Part shown: positions 1 through 7,835 of the stretch, one piece after another
Layout of the letters: each line of letters starts with the position of its first letter
Position numbering within the stretch: the stretch's first letter is position 1
Assembly: GCA_002685455.1 (NCBI GenBank)
Contig: NYXF01000090.1
Location: 1-9,408 of the forward strand
Direction: 5' to 3'
DNA: 9,408 nt
DNA from: Porticoccus sp.
GTDB taxonomy: Bacteria > Pseudomonadota > Gammaproteobacteria > Pseudomonadales > Porticoccaceae
The notes under the pieces: model-generated
What the model was told of the DNA's origin: nothing
What the model saw: the letters and a program-made list of their open reading frames with translations, nothing else
Databases searched by the model: none
Translations under genes and position numbers: made by a program

Positions 1-585
1 CATCAGGTGTGTTTCAACCCCTAAACCATTAAAGATCCCCGCAAATTCGATCGCTATGTAACCACCTCCAACGATCAAAATCTTTTTAGGTAATGATTTT
101 AAAAAAAAGGCTTCATCAGAAGATACTATGAAATTATTACCAGGAAAATCTGGAGTATATGGCTTTCCACCCGTAGCAACCAAAATATTTTTAGCTGTGT
201 ATATTTTTTTTTCTACCTCTACGGAATGAGGTCCAGTAACAAGTCCCACTCCTTTGATAATTTTTGCGCCAGAATTTTCTAGCAAGTTTCTGTAAATACC
301 ATTTAACCTTTTTATCTCTTCATTTTTATTTTCTACAAGAGTTTGCCACTCAAATTTACTATTTTCTATATTCCATCCAAAACCCTTAGACTCCTCAAAT
401 TTTTGACCGTACTCGGAAGCATATACAAATAATTTTTTTGGTATACAACCAACATTTACACAGGTGCCGCCTAGTTCTCGAGATTCAATTATTGCAACTT
501 TTAAGCCTTTACTCGAGCTCATACGAGCAGTCCTGACACCTCCAGAACCTGCTCCGATTACAATAAGATCATAATCATAATGCAT
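1..585 (-). CDS. gor: Glutathione-disulfide reductase, N-terminal 195 residues (cut by left window edge)
   Basis: FAD-dependent class I pyridine nucleotide-disulfide oxidoreductase that reduces oxidised glutathione with NADPH in the cytosol. The frame is open from the ATG at 585 to base 1, giving 195 codons of a family usually near 450, so the NADPH-domain remainder and dimer interface lie off the window. Visible motifs are the FAD-binding GAGSGG at residues 11-16, the redox-active disulfide in GGTCVNVGCIPKK (C42 and C47), an ATGGKP segment, and the NADPH-domain GGGYIA at 173-178. Dihydrolipoamide dehydrogenase is the main alternative, but the VNVGCIPKK context and the following KLFVYASEYG stretch read as glutathione reductase. 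The start lies 8 bases after the cysG stop, and a TTGAGG Shine-Dalgarno-like element overlaps that stop, suggesting coupled translation. It is the last visible gene of the leftward unit. Confidence 0.88.
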   Translation of the reverse strand, partial: MHYDYDLIVIGAGSGGVRTARMSSSKGLKVAIIESRELGGTCVNVGCIPKKLFVYASEYGQKFEESKGFGWNIENSKFEWQTLVENKNEEIKRLNGIYRNLLENSGAKIIKGVGLVTGPHSVEVEKKIYTAKNILVATGGKPYTPDFPGNNFIVSSDEAFFLKSLPKKILIVGGGYIAIEFAGIFNGLGVETHLM

Positions 586-593
586 AGGAAACC

Positions 594-1985
594 TCAATTT
601 TTTTTCTTTGATTTAAACCATGATAATTTGTTATGTAGCAATACCACTGATCCAACAATAATTAAAGTCGGAGCTTTAGCTCCACCAGCTCTTACGATTT
701 TAGGTAGGGTTTGAAGGTCTGCAACATAAGTTTCTTGGTTTCTTGTTGTCCCTTTCTCTACTAAGGCAGCTGGAGTTTTAGGATCCATGCCGAATAAGAT
801 TAATTTTTCGCAAATTATCTCTAAACCATTTAAACCCATATAAAAAACTAGAGTTTGGTTAAGTGCAGTTAGTTCTTTCCAATTTAAATCTAAAAAATTA
901 TTTTTTTGATGACCTGCTATAAAGCGAACTGACTGAGCATGATCTCTATGAGTAAGAGGTATACCTGCATAACTCGCACAACCAGAAGCTGCTGTTATAC
1001 CGGGTACCACTTGAAACGGTATATTGTATTCTCCTAGATGCTCTATTTCTTCACCTCCGCGGCCAAAGATAAATGGATCGCCGCCTTTCAATCGTAAAAC
1101 ACGGTTTCCTGCTTGCGCATAATCAACTAACTTTTTATTAATGTTTTCTTGTGTTACTGGATGCTCCCCAACTGTTTTTCCAACAAAAACAAGCTCAGCA
1201 TCTCGCCTAACTAAATTTAAAACCTCCTTTGAAATCAATCTATCGTATAAAACTATATCTGCTTTTTGCATAAGTCTTAATGCTCTAAAAGTAAGCAAAT
1301 CAGGGTCTCCTGGGCCCCCGCCTACCAAATAAACCTCACCTAAAATTTTGGGTGTATCATCTTCAATTTTCTGTTGGAGCTTGGCCTCTGCAGCAGAATT
1401 TTTATCTGTATAAACAAGCTCTGCCACTTCACCAGTAAAAATATCTTCCCAAAAAGCTTTACGGCTATTTGGATTAGTAATTTTTTCTTTAACCAAGGGG
1501 CGAAATTTTCGAGCCAGCTCAGCTAATCTTCCATAAGCCGATGGAATAATACTTTCTAATTTAGTTCTCAGCATCCTTACTAGTACTGGGGCAGCGCCAC
1601 CACTACTTATTGCCAACAGCATTGGGCTCCTATCTACAATCGAAGGAAAAATAACTGTACATAATTCTGGCTGATCGACTACATTGACTGGTATATTTAA
1701 TGATTTAGCGTAGCTCGATACCTGAATATTGATCTTTTCATCATTAGTCGCAGAAATGACTAGATAAGAATTTTTTAAATCATTGTTTTCATATGTTTTT
1801 TTATATATTTTTATCAGTTGGTTAGTTGCGAGCTCTTCAATTCTATAGTCGATATTTGGTGCAATAATGTCTATTAAAGCTCCAGCCTCCATCAGGGGGC
1901 GTATTTTTCTGAGCGCTATAGAGCCAGCGCCTATTACGACGCAGCGTTTATTTTTTATATTGTGAAATAAAGGGAGAAATTCCAT
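594..1985 (-). CDS. cysG: Siroheme synthase (fused methyltransferase / dehydrogenase / ferrochelatase)
   Basis: Trifunctional cytosolic enzyme that converts uroporphyrinogen III to siroheme, the cofactor of sulfite and nitrite reductases. At 463 aa it is close to the 457 aa of E. coli CysG and collinear with it. The N-terminal half is the NAD-dependent precorrin-2 dehydrogenase/ferrochelatase: a Rossmann motif VIGAGS at 17-22, the expected catalytic D104 in NVVDQP, and S128 in AISSGG, the serine known to be phosphorylated in Salmonella. The C-terminal half is the SAM-dependent uroporphyrinogen-III C-methyltransferase: VGGGPGDPDLLT at 221-232, D248 in YDRL, K270 in VFVGK, GGDPFIFGRGGEE at 301-313 and VPGITAASGC at 327-336. 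All key residues are present, so the fusion looks intact. The start is 5 bases after the serS stop with no strong Shine-Dalgarno (the nearest purine run, GGAAG, is about 20 bases away), so it probably depends on coupling to serS translation. Confidence 0.97.
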   Translation of the reverse strand: MEFLPLFHNIKNKRCVVIGAGSIALRKIRPLMEAGALIDIIAPNIDYRIEELATNQLIKIYKKTYENNDLKNSYLVISATNDEKINIQVSSYAKSLNIPVNVVDQPELCTVIFPSIVDRSPMLLAISSGGAAPVLVRMLRTKLESIIPSAYGRLAELARKFRPLVKEKITNPNSRKAFWEDIFTGEVAELVYTDKNSAAEAKLQQKIEDDTPKILGEVYLVGGGPGDPDLLTFRALRLMQKADIVLYDRLISKEVLNLVRRDAELVFVGKTVGEHPVTQENINKKLVDYAQAGNRVLRLKGGDPFIFGRGGEEIEHLGEYNIPFQVVPGITAASGCASYAGIPLTHRDHAQSVRFIAGHQKNNFLDLNWKELTALNQTLVFYMGLNGLEIICEKLILFGMDPKTPAALVEKGTTRNQETYVADLQTLPKIVRAGGAKAPTLIIVGSVVLLHNKLSWFKSKKKN

Positions 1986-1990
1986 AAGTT

Positions 1991-3286
1991 TTATGTAACT
2001 TTACTTCCAATAACTGTTTGAGACCCCATGAACTTTTGAAGTACCTTTGGTATCTCTATTGAGCCATCTGCCAACTGATAATTCTCCATTATTGCAACTA
2101 ATGTTCTTCCAACAGCTAAACCTGAACCATTTAATGTGTGGACTAACTCTGGCTTTCCGGTTACTGTATTACGCCATCTAATCATTGATCGACGAGCCTG
2201 AAAATCTCTAAAGTTGCTACATGAAGATATCTCTCTATAAGATTCTTGAGAGGGGATCCAGACCTCAATATCGTAGGTTTTTGCAGCTGAGAAGCCAATA
2301 TCTGCGCCACATAATAGAACTGTTCTATATGGAAGTTCCAGATTCTTTAAAATAGTTTCTGCATGCTCTACGATAGACTCTAGAGCTTCTGATGAATTTT
2401 TTGGATCTACAAATTGAACTAACTCAATTTTTTCAAACTGATGCTGTCGAATCATACCCTTGGTGTCTTTACCATAGCTCCCAGCTTCGCTTCTAAAGCA
2501 AGGGCTATGGCAAGTGAGTTTTATCGGAAGAGCCTCAGCATCAAGAATTTGATCTCTATATATGTTTGTTACTGGTACTTCTGCTGTTGGTATGAGGTAC
2601 AGGTTTCTCTCGTCTTGGAGCTTAAACAAGTCCTCCTCGAACTTTGGTAGCTGTCCAGTACCAAATAGTGAATCTTTGTTAACAATTAAGGGTACATTCA
2701 CCTCCTCATAACCATGTTTTGATTGATGGGTATCCAACATATACTGACATAATGCTCTGTGCATTCTAGCAATATCACCCTTCATAACTGAGAAACGCGA
2801 ACTTGCAATCCTTACACCAGACTCAAAATCTAACATGCCTGTAATTTCACCTAAATCTACATGATTTTTCACTTTGAAGGAAAATTCACGTTTAGAACCC
2901 CAACGCCGAATTTCTAAATTGTCTGACTCATTGGCGCCTGATGGAACTTGATCGTCAGGTAAATTTGGGATAATACGTAGATATTCATCAAGCTCAATCT
3001 TTATTTTATCCAATTTATATTCTGCTTCTGAGCAAGATTTTTTTAAATTCTCACCCTTACTTTTTAATAAGGCGATATCTTTCTGATTTTTTGCCTCAGA
3101 AATAGCCTTCCCCATCATTTTTGAGTAGGTATTCCTTTCTGACTGCAAATTTTGAGAAATTTCTTGTAGTTCTCGACGCTTAAATTCAAGTTTATCAAGA
3201 TAATCAATATCAAGTTTAAAGCCTCGAATTAAGAGTTTTTTTGCAACTAAGTTAGGCTCGGAGCGAATAAGCTTTATATCCAACAT
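1991..3286 (-). CDS. serS: Seryl-tRNA synthetase
   Basis: Class II aminoacyl-tRNA synthetase that charges tRNA-Ser, and tRNA-Sec where present, in the cytosol. At 431 aa it has the usual bacterial length. Residues about 28-100 form the charged, long antiparallel coiled-coil arm that grips the tRNA long variable arm. The catalytic domain follows, with GTGQLPKF at 209-216, TAEVPVTN at 234-241, motif 2 around FRSEAGSYGKDTKG at 264-277, REISSCSNFRDFQARR at 351-366, and motif 3 in NGSGLAVGRTLVAIMEN at 386-402. The start MLDIKLIRSEPN aligns with E. coli MLDPNLLRNEPD and is therefore secure, although its ribosome-binding site is poor: the only AGGA lies 14 bases upstream and is better placed for an out-of-frame ATG (see 3252-3296). 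It follows crcB by 16 bases and precedes cysG by 5, the order known from Pseudomonas-type genomes. Confidence 0.98.
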   Translation of the reverse strand: MLDIKLIRSEPNLVAKKLLIRGFKLDIDYLDKLEFKRRELQEISQNLQSERNTYSKMMGKAISEAKNQKDIALLKSKGENLKKSCSEAEYKLDKIKIELDEYLRIIPNLPDDQVPSGANESDNLEIRRWGSKREFSFKVKNHVDLGEITGMLDFESGVRIASSRFSVMKGDIARMHRALCQYMLDTHQSKHGYEEVNVPLIVNKDSLFGTGQLPKFEEDLFKLQDERNLYLIPTAEVPVTNIYRDQILDAEALPIKLTCHSPCFRSEAGSYGKDTKGMIRQHQFEKIELVQFVDPKNSSEALESIVEHAETILKNLELPYRTVLLCGADIGFSAAKTYDIEVWIPSQESYREISSCSNFRDFQARRSMIRWRNTVTGKPELVHTLNGSGLAVGRTLVAIMENYQLADGSIEIPKVLQKFMGSQTVIGSKVT

Positions 3287-3296
3287 AAGATTTCAT
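3252..3296 (-). other. Possible 14-codon upstream reading frame overlapping the serS start
   Basis: An ATG 10 bases upstream of the serS start, in another frame, opens MKSYVGYKAYSLRA and stops with TAA inside serS codons 11-12. AGGA at 3301-3304 (minus strand) is only 4 bases from this ATG but 14 from the serS ATG, so ribosomes may load here. The peptide has no recognisable homology and two serine codons. It may be chance in AT-rich DNA; the claim rests only on the placement of the ribosome-binding site. Confidence 0.25.
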
Positions 3297-3302
3297 TTTT
3301 TC

Positions 3303-3674
3303 CTAAAAAAGACGCATCAAAGTTATTGCGCATAAAGTTCCCGTAAGACAAAGAAAAATGGTTCCAAATACATATAGAGCTGAAAGTATTATTTGACCAT
3401 TTTGCCACATAACTAGTGCTTCAAGCGAAAACGCTGAAAATGTTGTAAATCCACCCAGGAATCCAACCATTAATAAGTTTCTCAATTCTGTAGGGAAGAA
3501 ACCTTTTTCGATTACAAGAACATAAAAACAACCTACTAAAAATGATCCAACTAGATTTACCAGAAATGTTCCTAGCGGATAACGCTCGTTAAATATGTTC
3601 ATAGCATATAAATTAACAGTGTAACGAGCCACGGAACCAAGTGCACCGCCAAATGCTACAGCCAACCATTGCAT
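3303..3674 (-). CDS. crcB: Fluoride ion channel CrcB/Fluc
   Basis: Small inner-membrane protein that forms an antiparallel dimeric fluoride-selective channel and protects the cell by exporting F-. With the start chosen here it has 123 aa and four hydrophobic segments, about residues 2-22, 34-55, 66-90 and 97-120. Family hallmarks are GGALGSVARY at 9-18, GTFLVNLVGSF with pore N40, and GFLGGFTTFSAFS at 71-83, where F79 and F82 match the phenylalanines lining the fluoride pathway and the GGFTT turn matches the central Na+ site. An in-frame ATG nine codons upstream, at 3701, would give 132 aa, but the ATG at 3674 has AGGGAG 6 bases before it and begins MQWLAVAFGG like other family members. The gene lies 59 bases after lolA and 16 before serS. 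No crcB-type fluoride riboswitch is evident in the short leader. Confidence 0.95.
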   Translation of the reverse strand: MQWLAVAFGGALGSVARYTVNLYAMNIFNERYPLGTFLVNLVGSFLVGCFYVLVIEKGFFPTELRNLLMVGFLGGFTTFSAFSLEALVMWQNGQIILSALYVFGTIFLCLTGTLCAITLMRLF

Positions 3675-3680
3675 TATATT

Positions 3681-3686
3681 CTCCCT
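3681..3686 (-). promoter_or_regulatory. Ribosome binding site that decides the crcB start
   Basis: On the minus strand the sequence AGGGAG is followed by AATATA and then the ATG at 3674. It is one of the best Shine-Dalgarno matches in the window and lies between the two possible crcB start codons. It would be inside the coding region if the upstream ATG at 3701 were used, so the shorter protein is favoured. Confidence 0.75.
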
Positions 3687-3714
3687 AAACTCAAATTTCA
3701 TAAACCAATAAAAC

Positions 3715-3739
3715 TTACTTGAAAAAGTAAAATTTACTT
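3715..3739. repeat. Overlapping inverted repeats between lolA and crcB
   Basis: On the plus strand this reads TTACTT (3715-3720), GAAA, AAGTAA (3725-3730), then TTTACTT (3733-3739). The middle element can pair with either flank. With the left it makes a 6-bp stem with a 4-base loop. With the right it makes a 7-bp near-palindrome, AAGTAAA-A-TTTACTT, that covers the lolA stop codon. In the transcribed leftward direction the first option is followed by GTTTTATT, a weak U-rich tail. The stems contain one G-C pair each and would be weak, so this may be a leaky terminator, an mRNA end-stabilising element or chance. Confidence 0.4.
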
Positions 3740-4369
3740 ATATTTGATCACATCAGCCCCGTCGGGGGGGTAAAATTCAAAGCTTTGATTAATTTCTTTA
3801 TTAAGCACAGTTTTCGTAAAGTATATTTCAGACCTATGGCCTAGAGAACTCCACAATTTCATTGACGATGGAATTTTGTTGTCAAAGCTAATCTGTATTT
3901 TTTTATAAAGACTCTCGGTATTAGTTGGCACCAGTGTAAAGTCAATAAAATGATTATTTGAACATTTAATATCATAGATTAATTCATTTCCTTCAATATT
4001 TCCTATTAATAAAATAGCTGGATTTATATTAAAGTCTTGAACGAACTTGCTCACCGTGACTTGCTGAAGATCAGGATCATATATCCAAATATTTTTATTA
4101 TTAGCTATTATATGTTGTTCCAGAGGAGCTTGAGAAATCCAATATATATTACCTGGTTTTTTTGCAAAAAAATGTCCAAAAATCTTTTGGTTGATAGTAT
4201 TTTTATCATCATAGTTAATTTGTGTGAAATCTGCGCTAATTGTGCTGATAGATTTAAGAAGATACTGTAATTTTTTTTTGCAACCCAAAGGATAGTTTTC
4301 TGTCTCACTTTCAGCAACAGCAGAAAAAAAACTGAATAAAAATATAATTGTTAATGATCGCCCCATCAT
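3734..4369 (-). CDS. lolA: Outer-membrane lipoprotein carrier protein LolA
   Basis: Periplasmic chaperone that takes lipoproteins released by LolCDE from the inner membrane and hands them to LolB at the outer membrane. The precursor has 211 aa, a normal size. Residues 1-19 form a Sec signal peptide: R4, a hydrophobic core from about 6 to 15, and AVA just before the predicted cleavage after A19. The mature part carries family features in order: SADFTQ at 45-50, GHFFAKKPGNIYW at 65-77, IWIYDPDLQQVTV at 94-106 and the C-terminal FEFYPPDGADVIKY. The position usually held by the functionally important arginine of E. coli LolA (R43, in KRP) is lysine K71 here. Two cysteines, C30 and C136, could form a disulfide. 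The ATG overlaps the ftsK stop in TAATG, with GAGAG upstream, so translation is probably coupled; a second ATG follows immediately and could also serve. Confidence 0.93.
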   Translation of the reverse strand: MMGRSLTIIFLFSFFSAVAESETENYPLGCKKKLQYLLKSISTISADFTQINYDDKNTINQKIFGHFFAKKPGNIYWISQAPLEQHIIANNKNIWIYDPDLQQVTVSKFVQDFNINPAILLIGNIEGNELIYDIKCSNNHFIDFTLVPTNTESLYKKIQISFDNKIPSSMKLWSSLGHRSEIYFTKTVLNKEINQSFEFYPPDGADVIKYK

Positions 4370-6738
4370 TAATCTCTCGGTGGAGTTGGGGCTAAAACGT
4401 CTCTGTTACCGTTCAAACCCATCTCACTGACGACACCAGATACTTCCATTTGTTCTACTAATCTAGCTGCCCTATTGTATCCAATTCTTAGTTTTCGTTG
4501 CACTGATGAAATTGAAGCTTTACGAGTTTCAATTACAAAAGCTACAGCCTCGTCATAAAGCTCATCTGACTCCTGGCTACTAGAGTCAGAAGAATCATTA
4601 ACATATCCGGGGACTGGTATATTATTTGTAACTATCTCGCTTGTTATATCCTCTAAGTATTCTGGTGCTCCCCTGCTTTTCCAATCAGCGACAACTCTAT
4701 GTACTTCATGATCATCAACAAAAGCACCATGAACTCGAACTGGAACACCAGTACCAGGAGGCAAGTAAAGCAAATCACCATGACCCAGCAGAGATTCTGC
4801 ACCACTTTGATCTAATATAGTTCTTGAATCAATCTTTGAAGAAACTTGAAATGCAATGCGGCTTGGTACATTAGCTTTTATTAAACCTGTAATCACATCC
4901 ACTGAAGGTCTTTGTGTTGCAAGGATCAGATGTATACCAGCTGCTCTGGCTTTTTGTGCTATACGAGCAATTAGCTGCTCAACTTTTTTACCAACTATCA
5001 TCATCATGTCAGCAAATTCATCAACAACTACTACAATATATGGCAATTTTTTTAATTCGGAAGGTGAATCATCCTCAGACATGAGTAATTCGTCTGCCCT
5101 CCACAAAGGGTCAAGAAGTGGTTTACCTGCCATAAGCCCATCTGCAACTTTTTTATTGTACCCTGCAAGATTTCTCACTCCAAGGGCTGACATTAACTTA
5201 TAACGACGCTCCATCTCACCAACACACCACCTTAAACTACTTGCTGCATCCTTCATATCTGTAACAACTGGTGTCAATAAATGCGGTATATCGTCATAGA
5301 CAGATAGCTCTAACATTTTGGGATCAATTAATATGAGTCGCACGTCGTCTGGGGTTGATTTATATAATAAACTTAGCAACATTGAGTTAATGCCGACTGA
5401 TTTTCCAGAGCCAGTCGTTCCAGCTACGAGCAAGTGTGGCATTTTTGCAAGATCTGCACATACTGGTTGACCTGAAATATCGTTGCCAAGCGCTAATGTT
5501 AACGCAGACTTTGCTTCCTCATATACCACTGATGAGAGTACTTCGCTCAGTCTAACCATTTCTCTATGTTCATTTGGAATTTCAATTCCTACGAAAGATT
5601 TTCCAGGTATCACCTCAACCACTCTAACGCTTACGACGGCTAATGATCTTGCTAAATCTCTAGAAAGAGCACTTATCCTGCTAGCCTTAATTCCAGCCGC
5701 TGGCTGAATTTCGAAGCATGTGACAACTGGTCCTGGTAAAACCTCTATAACTTCTGCAGTAATCCCAAAGTCCTGCAATTTTAACTCTAATTGTTTGGAC
5801 ATTGCCTGCAAAGATTCTTTAGAAAAAGCTTTGCTATTATCGGTGCTAGCTTTATCAAGTAAACCTAGAGCTGGCAATACTGCTAAATTTGTTTCAGCAA
5901 AAAAGGATATTTGTTTTTCTTTTTCGACACGATCACTAATTGATGGTTTTTTAGAGGGAGACTGAATATTCAGAGGTTGTCTAGCAAACTCTTTCTTGGC
6001 TTGTTTTTCTTGTGCTTCTTTTCGTTGTTTTTGAGCAAGTGCAGTCTGCGCAATTTCAATTTTCTTTGCCGTACGAGCCTCAAGTCGCCGAGAAATATAA
6101 TCATTAAATTTCAATAATGATTTAATAATTGTTTCAATAAGACCCAACCAAGATAGATCAGTGAATACAGTTAAGCCAAATAAAAAAACAGCGGCTAGAA
6201 TAATAGTGCTCCCAACGTCACTAAATGCAGCTAGAGCAGCGCTTTCAACTGAAGAACCAAGAATGCCCCCGACGCCAAAGGGCAAATCGTTCGTCTCGCC
6301 TGAATAGTGAATTGAGGCCAACGAAGTAGCGCTTACAAGCACCATTATTAGCCCTAATATACGGAGAGTAAAAACTAAACTATCTATTCCAGATTCGTTA
6401 TCTCGCCGAGTTTTATAAACATTCCACGCTCTTAGAGCTAATAAAGTAGGCAATAAAAAAGCTATATAGCCAAAAAGAGAGAAAAGGATATCTGATAGCC
6501 ATGCCCCAAAAAAACCGCCAGAGTTTTCGATATGTTCGACGTCTCCAGCATGCGACCAACCTGGATCATCAGGTGAGTTTGTTGCTAAGGCAACTAGAAG
6601 ATATGCACAAATGACTAGCCAGCCAATTAGTGCTCCCTCCTTCAAAATAAAGCTTAGTTTAGATGGCTTTAATTTATTATTTTTTTCTTTGTCCAAGTCA
6701 ATATCCTTGCTGCTTAATATCCATTCTATTGTAAACAT
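4369..6738 (-). CDS. ftsK: DNA translocase FtsK
   Basis: Septum-anchored hexameric ATPase that pumps chromosome termini during division and activates XerCD recombination at dif. The N-terminal part is membrane-bound, with hydrophobic segments near 34-52, 81-105, 122-142 and 178-195. A charged, alanine/lysine/glutamine-rich linker of about 100 residues follows (about 210-300). The motor region is about 300-690, with Walker A GTTGSGKS at 440-447, Walker B IVVVVDEFAD at 568-577 and ATQRPSVDVITG at 607-618. The C-terminal gamma winged-helix domain (about 725-789) has RKLRIGYNRAARLVEQME at 748-765, the helix that reads polarity sequences and contacts XerD, nearly identical to E. coli. At 789 aa it lacks the very long Pro/Gln-rich linker of the 1329-aa E. 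coli protein, as in many other bacteria. The first ATG is used because the N-terminus fits; no clear Shine-Dalgarno is visible. It leads the leftward unit. Confidence 0.98.
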   Translation of the reverse strand: MFTIEWILSSKDIDLDKEKNNKLKPSKLSFILKEGALIGWLVICAYLLVALATNSPDDPGWSHAGDVEHIENSGGFFGAWLSDILFSLFGYIAFLLPTLLALRAWNVYKTRRDNESGIDSLVFTLRILGLIMVLVSATSLASIHYSGETNDLPFGVGGILGSSVESAALAAFSDVGSTIILAAVFLFGLTVFTDLSWLGLIETIIKSLLKFNDYISRRLEARTAKKIEIAQTALAQKQRKEAQEKQAKKEFARQPLNIQSPSKKPSISDRVEKEKQISFFAETNLAVLPALGLLDKASTDNSKAFSKESLQAMSKQLELKLQDFGITAEVIEVLPGPVVTCFEIQPAAGIKASRISALSRDLARSLAVVSVRVVEVIPGKSFVGIEIPNEHREMVRLSEVLSSVVYEEAKSALTLALGNDISGQPVCADLAKMPHLLVAGTTGSGKSVGINSMLLSLLYKSTPDDVRLILIDPKMLELSVYDDIPHLLTPVVTDMKDAASSLRWCVGEMERRYKLMSALGVRNLAGYNKKVADGLMAGKPLLDPLWRADELLMSEDDSPSELKKLPYIVVVVDEFADMMMIVGKKVEQLIARIAQKARAAGIHLILATQRPSVDVITGLIKANVPSRIAFQVSSKIDSRTILDQSGAESLLGHGDLLYLPPGTGVPVRVHGAFVDDHEVHRVVADWKSRGAPEYLEDITSEIVTNNIPVPGYVNDSSDSSSQESDELYDEAVAFVIETRKASISSVQRKLRIGYNRAARLVEQMEVSGVVSEMGLNGNRDVLAPTPPRD

Positions 6739-6772
6739 AGATGGAAAAATTGCTAAAGGTCAATTAATTTTT

Positions 6773-6778
6773 ATTATA
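6773..6778 (-). promoter_or_regulatory. Candidate -10 box for the ftsK unit
   Basis: A perfect TATAAT on the minus strand, which would place the transcription start near 6766 and give ftsK a leader of about 28 bases. No good -35 match exists 16-18 bases upstream (AAGCTC at 17 bases). On the plus strand the overlapping TATACT at 6775-6780, with TTGCTA at 6750-6755 (spacer 19, long), is a possible promoter for trxB. The whole 6739-6877 spacer contains no gene. I could not find a convincing -35 for either direction. Confidence 0.45.
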
Positions 6779-6791
6779 CTATAAGCTTAGT

Positions 6792-6806
6792 TTATGAGCT
6801 TCATAA
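6792..6806. repeat. Perfect inverted repeat in the ftsK/trxB divergent spacer
   Basis: TTATGA-GCT-TCATAA has 6-bp arms around a 3-base centre. It sits 14 bases from the candidate ftsK -10 box, in the -35 zone of that promoter, and downstream of the possible TATACT trxB -10. The position suits an operator, but an AT-rich repeat this short can occur by chance and it matches no regulator site I recognise. A separate 8-bp palindrome, TAAGCTTA, lies beside it at 6782-6789. Confidence 0.35.
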
Positions 6807-6829
6807 TTAATTCGCTCTGTAACTATTGA

Positions 6830-7828
<999 letters not shown>

Positions 7829-7835
7829 GTAATAG

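Noticed and set aside
1141..1332. Plus-strand frame opposite cysG
   Set aside because: Antisense shadow of the conserved methyltransferase domain, with no ribosome site or recognisable product. Likewise 2441-2650 opposite serS, 4037-4270 opposite lolA and 8019-8240 opposite aat.
3675..3701. N-terminal nine-residue extension of CrcB from the ATG at 3701
   Set aside because: The AGGGAG ribosome site lies inside this stretch and serves the ATG at 3674, and the family normally begins at MQWLAVA.
4277..4285. Lipobox-like PLGC (C30) in LolA
   Set aside because: The cysteine is ten residues beyond the AVA signal-peptidase site and not next to the hydrophobic core, and the -3 residue is proline; LolA is a soluble periplasmic protein.
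4108..4317. Second minus-strand frame inside lolA
   Set aside because: It overlaps lolA in another frame; lolA has the family motifs and signal peptide, and this frame has neither.
4856..5203. Open frame of 115 codons on the plus strand opposite ftsK
   Set aside because: It lies wholly antisense to the conserved FtsK motor, resembles no family and is explained by codon composition of ftsK. The same holds for frames at 5483-5707 and 5720-5965.
6735..6763. TTGACC (minus strand, 6758-6763) as a -35 box for ftsK
   Set aside because: A -10 at normal spacing would fall on the ftsK start codon, leaving no leader; the TATAAT at 6773-6778 is a better candidate.
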